DNA of 64,000 nt. It comes from Dicaeum eximium. Lineage: Eukaryota > Chordata > Aves > Passeriformes > Dicaeidae. The notes under the pieces were generated by a model, which did no database searches, was not told the DNA's origin, and saw only the letters and a list, made by a program, of their open reading frames with translations. This document shows positions 14,501 to 25,190 of the stretch, piece by piece. How positions within the stretch are numbered: position 1 is the stretch's first letter; the number at the start of each line of letters is the position of its first letter. Location of the stretch: NCBI GenBank assembly GCA_013396995.1, contig VWZP01005252.1, forward strand, positions 970,889 to 1,034,888, written 5' to 3'. The position numbers were made by a program, and so were the translations under genes.

Positions 14501-15080
14501 ATGATAGTCAAACCATAGCATTTCCTAAATAAACCAGATATACCCCAGCCAACCTACACAAGCCTGGTGTAGCTTATGTTTAAAACTCTTATTTAGTGCT
14601 ACATTTTACACACAATTACTGATCTTGCATTTTGTATGTGAATTACATTACTTCATCAGGGGTTTTTTTTGCAAAATACAGCACAGGCTCTATACCACCA
14701 CACTGACCAGCAATGCCCAAACTGATTGCTTCCTTTAATGAGAAATCATCAGCCATAGATTTTATGAATAATTTATCAAAATTTCAAAATTTGAAAGGAA
14801 TAGAACAGCTAAAGAAGCTGAGATTGTTTCTTAAATAAAGACTCCCTCTTTACATATCACAAACTACTTTATAAAGCCTAAGTTTCAAATTATTTGCTCT
14901 TCTACTATAACAAACAATCCACCATTGAGTACTTTTTTACACCACAAGAGTACTTTTATCTATATATTGTTCAACTTCAATTGAAATTTCAATCCCTAAT
15001 TCAGACTGATGTTCATATTATTTTGTATTATTTGTTCAGAGCCAGATTATAAGTAGAACCAAGCCAACAGATCACAATTC
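11571..15080. other. Noncoding stretch, no gene seen
   Basis: AT-rich unique-looking sequence. Open frames at 12,269-12,637 (plus) and 13,363-13,722 (minus) exceed 115 codons but show no domain, signal sequence or exon structure that I recognise. Some short segments (around 14,390-14,480) contain TAAT-type homeodomain words, too few to call an element. Confidence 0.55.
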
Positions 15081-15222
15081 AAACAGTGGAACACTCTGCC
15101 CAGCAAAATGGTTGAGTCACCATCCCTGGAGGTACTGAAAAGTGGTGAGCTTGGCAATGCTCCATTAATGGTTGGACTTGATGGACTCTCAAATATCTTT
15201 TCCAACCTAAATTCTATGAATT
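15081..15222 (+). mobile_element. Degenerate CR1 LINE 3' end
   Basis: The segment follows the order of CR1 3' ends in birds: a degraded 'chance-gaac...tgcccag' box, a 'ccatccctggagg' box, a 'ggttggacttgatg' box, a 'cttttccaacctaa' box and the terminal ATTCTATGA. Relative to remembered CR1 consensus, roughly 40 bases after 'ctggaggtactgaaaag' are missing, which suggests an internal deletion. It is 5' truncated, as most CR1 copies are, and encodes nothing. The many changes suggest an old copy. Confidence 0.85.
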
Positions 15223-17309
15223 AAACTCCTATTTATTCAAAATCTTACTAAACCAAACACCATCTATTATAAGCATTTTATAATAAATTGTTTGAGTAAG
15301 AACTCAGGGCTAAACATAGACTTGTCAAAACCCATGCAGTACCAGCATATTACATAAGCAAATCATCAGGCATCATGTTTAGTCACATACAACTATTTTA
15401 AAGCCATTTCCAAGCTTGCAGGTTGAGTTGCACTTGTGATTTGGGAATCAGAATGCACATCCAATGCTTAAGTCTGGTCCTAATTATCTATTACAATTTG
15501 CCAGTAAACCGAGAGGAGATTCATAACTCGTTGGCAGATGATTCATAATGGAAATGTTAGAATAGCTTCAGTGTGCTGAGGAATATGTTCAGGTTACTGG
15601 TGTTCAAAGCACCATTTAGGGGGTGGGAAGCTTAGATACTTCCCACCACTTCTAGACTTTCAGGCAAACAACCAAATACACGATTCAGGCAGAGTTGGCA
15701 GAACTATCTTTGCTGACCCAGAGCATAAGGAATTAATCAGCATCACAAGAAATATGCAAGTACAGATTTAATAGAAAGGAACCAGCCATTTGTTGAGTCT
15801 GCTGGGTTTATCACGTGTACAGACTCCATCAATGGACACTCAAGCATTTTCTGGTTTTCTTTTGTTTTTACAGTCTCCTTTCTCCTAATCAGAGAATTAA
15901 AATTAACAACCTCAAAACCAGCTTGAGTTGCCAAGAGTCTTTCCTGGCCTTACTATAAGTCTGGGACAGAGAAGATTTAACATGAAAAAATTCAGGTTGG
16001 GAATGACCTTCTGCACTGATTGACTTTAGTGGAATGTAAATGATGGGCAGTAAATCAGGAGACGTGCACTCTGCTCAGTGAATCACACCATTCCCTTCAA
16101 TCCCATCTACAGGGAGAGACATAAATCCTCCCAGTTCAAGCTGGGCCATGAGCAGTCCTTTATATTTCCAATTAAAGATGTTCTGTCCTTTGCCCAGCAC
16201 TCAGCTGGGACACTGCACATTAATATTGTAATCAGCAGCCCAGCCGTGGGACACGGGGACATCACTGTCTCTGCCGTGTCCATCCCCAGGCTTCCTCCCA
16301 GCTGGATGGAGCAGGGTTTGGTGTGACAGGCAAATCCCAAGAGTGAGAGAGAACCCTTCATTAGAACTGATTTTAATGCCACACTGGCAGTGGGCAGTGT
16401 GTTTTGATGATCAGGGCTATCACACCAATCCTGTGGGGCTGCAGGGTGGGTACAGATGCTTCCCACTCCAAAACAAGTGCACAAGAACCCAAACAGCCTC
16501 ATGGCTTGAATACCCATCAATTACCACCATGTCTTTGCCAAATCTGCAACTGGGAGGTTCTCTCTTATGGGAACAGCTTTGCTCCTCTGTGAAATGATGG
16601 GAGGCTACAGCAGAGACAGCAGGCACAGCCCCGTGGCTGAGAGCATTCAGGGACATCCACAGCCACCACCAGCATCTCTCTGAGCCCACTGGTGAAGGTG
16701 ATGTTTGGGGGGACCTGGAAAGGGGCTGCCTCTGCATGAGGGGCTGGCAGCACTGACCAAGCCTCCTGCTGGGCCCTGCATGTCCCTTGTGACCCTGCCA
16801 AGGGATAAAGGAACCCAGGAAAAGAGGGAAGGGGCCAGGGACGTGTGGGTGGTGGCCACTTTCTGCACCAGTGTTAGAGATCATCTGTGTGAAGAGGAGT
16901 TTCAGCACATGACTAAAAGACAATAAAACTCCTCAGAATCCACAGGCAACTACAGGGAAAGTGACTAATGAGACAGTCAAGTTAACAAACTGAGGGGTTT
17001 AGGTGTTGGAAATGAGGTATGGACAGGCATAAAAGGTCCCATCACTTCCCATGGCAGTGAGGACAGGCTGCCTAGAAACAGGAGTTGGGAAAATTGTTTT
17101 TGTCGTTGTTTTCACTAGTTTGGCATCAAACTGTTACCCACCCAAACACAGTGGAATGAATTCTCTGCCTTTTCTAAGTCCTCCTCAAATTCCTTCTACA
17201 AGAATCATGTTATTTAAACCACCTCATTACTCTGATACAACTGCTTTTGCTCAGAGCTTTTGAAAAGAGTGGAAAGATGGAAAGAGTGAACATAGACCCT
17301 AAAAGTGGG
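15223..17309. other. Noncoding stretch, GC-richer second half
   Basis: No gene is supported. About 16,200-16,920 is more GC-rich than its surroundings, and this lengthens the open frames there (for example 167 codons on the minus strand at 16,420-16,923). Four or more frames are open over the same bases and none shows a domain, so the signal comes from composition. The sequence at 15,983-16,030 faintly resembles a reversed CR1 tail but is too weak to call. Confidence 0.5.
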
Positions 17310-17337
17310 GTTTAGGAACTAAAGTTTAGGAACTAAG
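17310..17337 (+). repeat. 14-bp tandem duplication
   Basis: Two back-to-back copies of GTTTAGGAACTAAA, the second lacking its last base. A third partial copy (GTTAGGA) follows. It is a small local slippage repeat. Confidence 0.85.
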
Positions 17338-17676
17338 TTAGGAGAATCATCTTTAGGATCCAAACTGCACTGAATGTAGTTTAGCCACAGGTCCAGGGCT
17401 TTAAGACTTGGTGCTATCAACAGTGGACAAAATGTGGGTATCTGGCAGGTGGCTCAGTTGAGGATTGCTAACTTCTGGCTTAAATCATGTGGATAGAGAA
17501 AATGGATGCCAGTTACTTCTCTAGAGAGTGGATTAGAGTGCTGCTGGGGGTGGGGGCAGTGGTTATCCTTGTTGCAGACCAGCAGACATGGGGTGTTTTC
17601 AAAAACATGAGCTTTTCCCCCACAGTAAACAGATAAAACATGATTTACCTGCAGAAGGTGGTGCCTTGTAACCAGA

Positions 17677-17816
17677 TTTTTTTGTTTGTTTTGTTTTCTT
17701 TTGGGTTTTATGTTTGGGTTTTTTTTGTTTCTTTTGTGGGTTTTTTTTTGGTGGGTTTTTCGGGGTTTGTTTGGGGTTGGTTTTTTTTGGTTTTTTTTTT
17801 GTTTGTTTTTTTTTTT
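17677..17816 (+). repeat. 140-bp T/G-only-like low-complexity tract
   Basis: The plus strand is almost wholly T and G, with only a few A or C interruptions. It contains T runs of 8 to 12 and G runs of 3 to 4. There is no fixed period, so it is not a regular microsatellite. The complementary strand is A/C-rich. Open frames across it are compositional artefacts rich in F, V, G and W. Confidence 0.9.
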
Positions 17817-20205
17817 AACTTCAAGGGGGATTTGCCTTCCCTAAAAAGATGGAGAGTAGAATCCTGGATCCAAAAGCATCTCCTCCCACACTGGCCACCT
17901 TACCCCACTCTGCTCTCTTTGGCGCTCCATAGCTATTTTTAACATCTCATTTCCTCACATTATGGCAATTTACATACTTAAACACATCACATTATCGTCC
18001 AATATATAAACAAAGTGAGATAATGCACTGTAAAGAGACTATTAAAAAAACCCTGCAGATACACACACAGGAGCTTTTGGAAATCAGGCAGTTCTTTGAA
18101 GCAAAGCAGTTGTCCTGTATCAGTAATGGGAGGATTTCTCAGCAACACTTTACAATAAAGCAGACTTAATGAGAGCCGAGCAGTGGTGTAATTCCTGTGG
18201 AATTGCATATTGAAAGCTACATTCATACCCAAGGAGCCCATCAGGACCAGTATTGTTAGCATGAATGCTGAAGGAATTGCAAAATGAATTGCCATTTTGT
18301 TATCAAGTGCTTCCGATTGGCTCCATCCTGCCATCTGTGTCACTGGGAGGATGGGAGGCAGCACAGGTCCGAACTTGGGTGTCTGAAAGGTGGGTCAAGG
18401 GGAAATTTTATGCTGCAGCATCCTCTGCTTCTTCACTAAAGAAGTTCAGTGCACCTGCCCTCCTGTCACTGGGAAGAAAAGCCAAAACAGAGAGCGGATT
18501 GCCAGGTCCTGGGTGAGGGAACTCTTTGCCCTTCAGTGAAGGGGCAGCACCATTTATTGATCAGCCATGCAAAATTTAGCGATAGGTCACAGCAAAACAC
18601 GGCTTAGAAACAAGAGGCTGCAAATTATCTGGCTCTTTTGAGGCTCCTGCAGCCTCCTCTACTTCTTCGTGATGCTACAGTAAATGTGGTAAGATGTAAA
18701 AACTCAGGAAGTCCCCCAGAAAAAAAAAATAATGTGAAACTCATGTCTCATTTAGTTCTACAGAGAAAGAACAGATATTAAAACTATTGAAGTGATTTAG
18801 AAGCCTAAATTACATTCCCAAAAAATCCAGATCACACAGAAAGTCACTCACCACTGCTCAAACCCCAGACTTTGCTCAAATATGCACTTAATTATGGTAT
18901 AGAGATGCACAAAATTATTTTTAAAAATTTTCTCATTTTGCTAACTTCTGTTGGAATAGCCATTGATAAAAGAAATTTTTAATGAAAAAATGTCTTTGTT
19001 TCATCACCTTGTTCTATAACTGAGGTACTGATGCTCCAGTGAGTTAGATTTGATCTCTCTACACAAATTCCCACTTCTGCCTTTATTTACAATTCCCTTT
19101 CAGCCTTCAAGATAAAGAATTACTGTATTATTAATCTCCCTATGTTGGTATTGCCACATTGGGATGCTTTCCAAGCAGAAAAGCCTATTTTGACTCTTGG
19201 CACAGCCCTCATACCACAAATAATCTGGAAGCTACAGAGCTCTCCACGCCCTTGAAACACAAGAGACGCACCAAGATCGACCCATGTGTACACACAGGAG
19301 CAAACCACAGCACCTTTCATTCCCACTTCTTTTCAAGGTTTTCCAGCCTGACACCTCCCATCCTGTCTGTCTGTGCCATGGTTCAGCCTGGGAGAGGCCG
19401 TGCTGCCTCCTCCCAAAGCCATGAGGGACTGGGGGGATCTCGGGAGGAATTCCAAAGGTTGGTAACAACCAGGGCTCCTCCCGTTAGTGCTCAGGACTCT
19501 GAGGGGTTGTGCAAATTTGCTTTAGGGTGCAACATTTTCCTTCTAACAGTGTCAAAGCTCCACAATGCTGAGGTCGAGGACATGCCTATTTCATTTGAGA
19601 GAAACTGAGGCTCAGAGACAAAGCCCTCTGCTCTAGAAGCTATTATACCCACAGCACTTGTCAGGATGGAGCCAAAGAGTACAGACTGGAATGAATTAAT
19701 GACAAATGACCTTGTCCTCACAGTCATGCATCCAGGTTGTACTTTGACCAAGCCATCACTTGGCTCTGTCCCCCTGCAATTTCTTTGTGGCTTGCTATAA
19801 GATCCATGCCAAACTGATCCATCTCAGATGATGAACATGTGCCATGCAAATGTTGCAGTGGGTGCTTATGGGTCCAATCCCTGACAGTCAAGTTATATGA
19901 CAGAGCACAAAGAGAAAGGTTTTAAAAAATTAAATTCTTTAAATTTACAGTACTATATTAAAANTTTAAATATTTCCAGATCTACCAGAAGAAATATTCA
20001 AACTAAGTTTATAGGTCTGACTCTCCAATACATCACTCTAAATCAGAGGGGATTTTGCTATACCTGACTATAAATAATTTATGATCTAATGGGAAATACT
20101 CTTCACATACCAAAAGCTTAAGAATAGTTCCCTCTCCAGAAATAAGGCCCCAATTTAGCAAAGCACACACTTAACATCACAACTGTTCAACTGAAGTATC
20201 ATGTA
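17817..20205. other. Noncoding stretch, one N
   Basis: No supportable gene. The segment 18,100-18,320 contains repeated ATTGC/GAATTGC words and looks less random than its surroundings, but the signal is weak. Open frames at 17,987-18,364 (minus, 125 codons) and 19,159-19,608 (plus, 149 codons) have no domain that I recognise. Base 19,964 is N, inside an AT-rich run. Confidence 0.55.
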
Positions 20206-20537
20206 TTAAAGACAAAAAAAAAGAATCATCTTTAGGAAGGCTTGGTTGTAGTTCCAGAACTGGCAATAAATAAAGCTTCCTGTAGTGCAGGCATTGCTCC
20301 CAGCACTGTGCCTACAACCACGAGCACGTTGCCAGCAATAAACACAAGAGAAGGTGTCCATCTTCCTTTCAGCTTTATTGCAACTGAGAACAACTTGATC
20401 CTGCAACACTGGCTCACGAGAGCACTTGTGCGAGGCTCCACTGAAATGAGAGACCAGTGAATGCTTTTAGCATGAAGCTCAGAGTTAAAGATATTTGTGT
20501 GATAATTTAAGACAGATAACTCTTTCCCGTCCGTCAC
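20206..20537 (-). other. Unrecognised open frames with acceptor-like site
   Basis: On the minus strand a frame at 20,537-20,232 stays open for 101 codons and includes a hydrophobic stretch (LVFIAGNVLVVVGTVLGA) that could span a membrane. A pyrimidine-rich CTCTCATTTCAG (complement of 20,441-20,452) resembles a splice acceptor just upstream of the densest part. Against a gene: the plus strand is also open over 20,242-20,460, no family is recognised, and no donor or clear polyadenylation site is seen. It may be an unrecognised terminal exon, part of a noncoding RNA, or chance. Confidence 0.15.
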
Positions 20538-21663
20538 TTTTTCCCTCTAACAAGGAATTGAGCACCACCTCTAGTTCATATCCAGAGGGTGGAAGAGACT
20601 GACCCTTGTATTTAAAATGTTAATCCTTTTAGCACCATGTCTCTACCTACAAAGTACCTGGACTGTACCTAATGTGAGTCCTACAAACGCAGCAATGATT
20701 CAAAAAGGGCCAATTGACAAAAAGCCTCAATGCTCCCCCTTACTCTTTCCTTTGAAATAAGAGAGGGAGACAGGCATCTTTAAAATTTTGCATTTCAAAG
20801 TTATCCTTTTTCCTTTTGTTGGGAGGTGGCAAAATCAGACTATTTAGAGAATTGTCTGACGATATTTTAAAAGGCTTTGGTTACACCGCCTTGGGGAGCT
20901 GAGTAAAACAAAGGCAATTCAAAGACAGTGCACAGGTTTGTGATCTGTCTCAGCTTGGTTGCTCTTGCCCTTAATTGCATGCATCCTTCTTGTAGGGATT
21001 TCAAAGGGAAGTTCAGCACCTGAAACACTGATCCCTGCCTCTGCAGTGGGAGCAAGTTCTAAACCACAATTTATGCCCGTGCAGCTCAGCTGAACCGCCA
21101 GGATCAGCCTCAGGTACACTCCACAAGCCAGAGGGGTTGGGCACTCCCTGAAGGAGCCCCTGGCAGCACATCCTGCCAGGTTTTACTCCACATTACTCCT
21201 CAAAAACAGCATGCACATAAAATACGTGAAAAAAATCAGGAGACACACTCACAGCCTGGTGGCCAAGCCATAAGGGTCTCCAGTCTCTTTGCTGTGTCCC
21301 ATCCCCACTTTTGTGATCTTGATCCAGCTGCTGAGTACAGAATTCATCTCATCTAACTGAAACAAATAAAATAGGGACACCTACATGCAGGTACGTTATT
21401 GAGTTCCCCTTCATGATCAGTAGGGGAAAAAATGGTGCTTCCAGAGCAGTTATTTTCTTCTAATGAGGACAGAGGACAGTAAACCCCATTCCAGAAGGGC
21501 TTCACACTGTTCATGGAGGGCAGCACAGAGCTCCAAGGCACAGCCTGCAGTTTAGATAAATCCCACCCCTGTGGACTTGGGCTGGGCCTCATGAGAGCAA
21601 GTGAAAAATTCCCATTCTTCTCAGTAGACACCAAAATAGGCATCTAACCTACCTCATAATTTT
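20538..21663. other. Noncoding stretch, no gene seen
   Basis: No recognised repeat or gene. Open frames on the minus strand (20,867-21,119 and 21,353-21,643) have no identifiable domain. Confidence 0.6.
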
Positions 21664-21721
21664 GGGGGTTTTGCTGGGTATTTTGTTGGTTTGAAGTGGG
21701 GGGTGGGGAGGGGGGTGGTGG
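21664..21721 (+). other. Cluster of G runs on the plus strand
   Basis: Runs of 5, 3, 6, 4 and 6 G's, ending in GGTGG. The last three (21,698-21,715) are separated by single bases. A 19-base gap separates the second and third runs, so a classic short-loop four-run quadruplex is not met with certainty, though a long-loop or two-tetrad form is possible. Confidence 0.5.
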
Positions 21722-22135
21722 TAACATTTTTTATTTTTCAATTGCTTTTAGCAGTTTAATGATTCTTTCAAAACACAATGGAATCAGTCCAGTTCAGTGC
21801 TCCAGGCTTAGGACCTCTGCACCAGGCTGACTTTTTTTACAGCTCCATGTCCCCTCAATTCTTCTGAAGAACAGACCCTGCTGTGTTTTGCTTTCCTTTT
21901 GAATTTGAATTTGCTTTTCCTTTTCGAATTTAGTACTACTATCACCTCTTACCTCTCCAGATATCAAGGCAACTCATTTAAGCACAGGAAATGTTACATA
22001 TTAGCACTAAGAGAAGACATAAATTTTCTATTCCTATTTCAAGTAACTTGGGGAAATACAACATATTTTCACTTATATAATGCGTAGTTTGGATTCAGAT
22101 AAATGAGGTGGAACATTCTATATGCCTGTTCCACT

Positions 22136-22138
<3 letters not shown>

Positions 22139-22167
<29 letters not shown>
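22139..22167 (+). repeat. Poly-A tract of 29
   Basis: Twenty-nine uninterrupted A's, the longest homopolymer in the window. I looked upstream for a retroposed transcript or SINE body and recognised none, so it is listed as a mononucleotide repeat. Its length may be unreliable in the assembly. Confidence 0.95.
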
Positions 22168-22169
<2 letters not shown>

Positions 22170-23090
22170 AACCCTCACTTTTTAGAGCTATAAAAAACTG
22201 CTGTTGCCAAAACAATAAAGATAAATCCAACTTTGAATTCAGCAGGCACATTTCTGCAGCCATTCAGTGTGTGGACCAGAGGTTTAGACCAGGTCCAGTT
22301 GTGAGCCAGTGCCAGGCTCAGGCTGAGTTTTAAATCTGTGCAATGATGAGACACAGCCAGATGTGAGTGGTAACACTGTCCGGGCTCCAAGCTGGCTGGA
22401 TGCAAACCAGTCCTGCTCTGAAGTGGGAAAAAGGAGCATTTTTGTTTGAGAACAGCCTCATAAAGCACCTGAAGAGGTTTCAAGGAGATGCTGGATTCTG
22501 ACAGCAAAGGCACACACATTATGAGCAGCACTGTCCTTCTGGGGCAACAGAGCTCACATCTTCCCTGCTATTTATCTTCCCTGCCACAAGTGGAATTTCC
22601 CTATTTATTTAGGTGGAGAGGTCTGTTGTAGATAGTGAGGAACTGATCTGTAATGTACACACACAGTATTTGAGCCTTAACAGTCAGCATTGAGAAAAAC
22701 TTTTGCATCTAAAAAGTCTTCCTGCACACAGATACTAAAACTAAATCCAGCAATTAGCAGTGTAAGCTACGTTCTGTCCTAATCACAGTTTGAAGAACCA
22801 AATATAATCTATTTTATGCCTCAAAATCCATGTTTCTTTATTGTATTAATCATTATATTTTCACTTTTTGTTGACCCTTAGCTTCCCCCTGGCCTATATC
22901 ACTTTGCTGACAAAATTTTCATTATTTAGTGTTTTCCTCTAGACACAGGACTGCCTTCCTGCATTTGAATTACATTGAGAACACTCAGCATGGAGACCTT
23001 TCAAAAAAGGTGGGTTTTTTTCCAGCTAGAAGGGTGGAGATGGCTACATTTGAGAGTTTTTGTGCTTCCTGAAGTGCCTTTTCACCTGCA
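22168..23090. other. Noncoding stretch, no gene seen
   Basis: No gene or known repeat is seen. A 118-codon minus-strand open frame (22,175-22,531) has no recognisable domain. Confidence 0.55.
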
Positions 23091-23417
23091 ATGTAAATGA
23101 GGGGTGACCTTCTGTTCTGATCCACGGGTCTGAAGCAGAAGGGTTCCGCACATTCTTATAATTTCCGCAGGAACTGGTGGGATGCCAAATTCATTTCAGT
23201 GCTGAAGGAAGCTGCCATACCTCAAGTTCAAGAGACTTAATAGCCTTGAGCTCACAACGTAATAACATTATTCTGTATGTTGGATGGTGCATAAAATGCA
23301 TTACACCAATATTTAGACTATCGTGGACCTGACCAACCCGTCAAGAATTGTGCCAAACAAAAAGGAGCTCGACTTTGAAATGCCCAAACTTGGCTCTGCT
23401 TCAGTTAGAGCACAGCT
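23091..23417. promoter_or_regulatory. Candidate conserved noncoding element
   Basis: This block keeps several CpG dinucleotides in an otherwise CpG-poor, AT-rich neighbourhood (for example in 'tatcgtgg', 'acccgtca' and 'gctcgact' between 23,320 and 23,375). It lacks low-complexity sequence and has no open frame of note. Such composition is typical of conserved enhancers in vertebrate gene deserts. Conservation itself cannot be seen from one sequence. Confidence 0.25.
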
Positions 23418-23435
23418 AAAATAAATAAATAAAAT
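23418..23435 (+). repeat. (AAAT)n short microsatellite
   Basis: About four AAAT units. A simple repeat. Confidence 0.8.
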
Positions 23436-24850
23436 TAGTCTAAGTTTTCTGTATATTTAAAACAAAAATAAATATTAACTGATTATTATTCCAATGTATT
23501 CTACTCTAATACTTAATGAAAAAGAGTGAAAGTAAAACCAGAATGTCATTTCAAAAGAAAAATCAAGAATGTTTCACTTGAAAAAATCTTGAACAAATCT
23601 TTGTGCTTTGCTTTCAAACTGAGATATCATGAGGACAATGATAATTCAGCAATTTATTCTGATTTGACAGAACTGAATTCAGGTGGAACTCTACCAAAGT
23701 TTGCAGCAAGTTTATCTTCAAATATCTTCTTTACAGCATCTTATGTATCTATAAACTCCTGACCACTATGGTAGTTATTGTCTACAGTAAGAAGTAAAAT
23801 AGGAATCAAGCTGTGTATCTTCACATTCTGTTGAACCAAAAAGCCTCTGATTTTAAAAGCTTGTATTTTAAAATAAATTTACATTCCAAATTAAGAAATG
23901 TCCATGATTAAGGCATCATCCTGCTGTGATAACTATGCATCAAATGATGTTTGGTTATTAAATTTGATGAAAGGTTTTCCTTTTTGATTGGTGCTATGAG
24001 GCAGAATTAGGAATACCTTTAAAGGAGTCCCTTTCAGAGTAAGAAGTGTCCCTACTGCCTGCCACGCAGCCTGTGTAAAACCATTTCTGGGCACAAAAAA
24101 AGTCAGTGCTGTCAGAAACATTGCCTGGACACCACAAGTATATAATACCTCAGGCCAGATGATATAATCACTTTGAAAACACAAACTGGTCACCAAACCA
24201 GCCTGCAACAAACTCAAATCTCCTAAATCCAGAAAGAAAACCATTTTGATATGGGCACATTGTAACTATGAATATTCAAAGTATCTCCATTTTGGCTTTC
24301 ATATGTTTTAGTATAAAGGGCCTCAGCTGTCTGATCCAGGAGCAAGAAGAAGAAAATTAATATATGTATTTTCAGGTACACAATTCTTTTATTGAAAAAG
24401 TTGGGTCTTACCCCTTCTCATATCCATATTTAATATGTTTACTTGATTGCTGATAATAAACTGATCTATTAAAGGTTATCCCAATGATATTGAAATGCTG
24501 TTAACAGGCATTCCCTCTTTCAGGACCATTCTGCACTGCAGACAGTGTTGCAAAAGAGACAGCAAAACTGAAATTAATTCCAAGGGAAATACTTCCCACG
24601 CAGCCCCACACCCCCCAAAAAGAGAAAAACAGAAAAAGCCTGAATATGTTCAGTGATGTTTCCAACCAGAAGTGTATTTTCATTCAAATATTGTTCTTCC
24701 TACTGCTGCAAAATGTGCTCGGAAAAAAACCATGACAAATGCTTGTAATATTTACAAGATGTCACTGCAGTAAGACATGAATGCATTTCCCTCCTTGCAG
24801 AGCAGCAGTGTGCTCCTATTTCCACAGAAATGTGCTGTGGGTTTATCAGA
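23436..24850. other. Noncoding stretch, no gene seen
   Basis: AT-rich throughout. A 103-codon minus-strand frame (23,933-24,244) carries no recognisable domain. No interspersed repeat is recognised. Confidence 0.55.
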
Positions 24851-25190
24851 GCCGCTCGCCGGGTGCCGCACGAGCCTTTCCAGCACACGCGCTGCACCCA
24901 ACGCTAACTAGGACTGCTGCCAGTACAATTTGTACTACAGTAATCTATTGGATTCAGCCAGACTTGCCTGAGCCCGAGGGGCTGAAACAGAGCAGCTACA
25001 CTGGGAATGTTCTGTACAACCCTGAGCTGAGAGGGAGAGGAGGAGGGCAATGCCATCCCAGCGCCACGGCAGGCTGTGCTAACTCTGAGCTCTGCTCATC
25101 CCATGGCTGGGGACAGCTGAGCACAGCATCTCCTCCTCACTGCCATCAGAGGGTCCAGCAGAGTCTCTTCACTCTCTTCATGCTGAATTG
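24851..25190. promoter_or_regulatory. Local CpG cluster, possible regulatory element
   Basis: About eight CpGs fall within some 55 bases at 24,851-24,905. This is the densest CpG cluster I found, and it is followed by a moderately GC-rich stretch to about 25,190. It is too short for a CpG island by usual criteria. The 136-codon plus-strand open frame over it (24,781-25,191) has no recognisable domain and is probably a by-product of the GC content. It could be an enhancer or a small unannotated promoter. Confidence 0.25.

Noticed and set aside
15983..16030. Possible reversed CR1 tail ('ggttgggaatgacctt')
   Set aside because: Only one weak box matches; the neighbouring boxes are absent.
16420..16923. 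167-codon minus-strand open frame
   Set aside because: Several frames are open over the same GC-rich bases on both strands, the signature of composition rather than coding.
17640..17942. 100-codon frame rich in F, V, W and G
   Set aside because: It is a direct translation of the T/G low-complexity tract.
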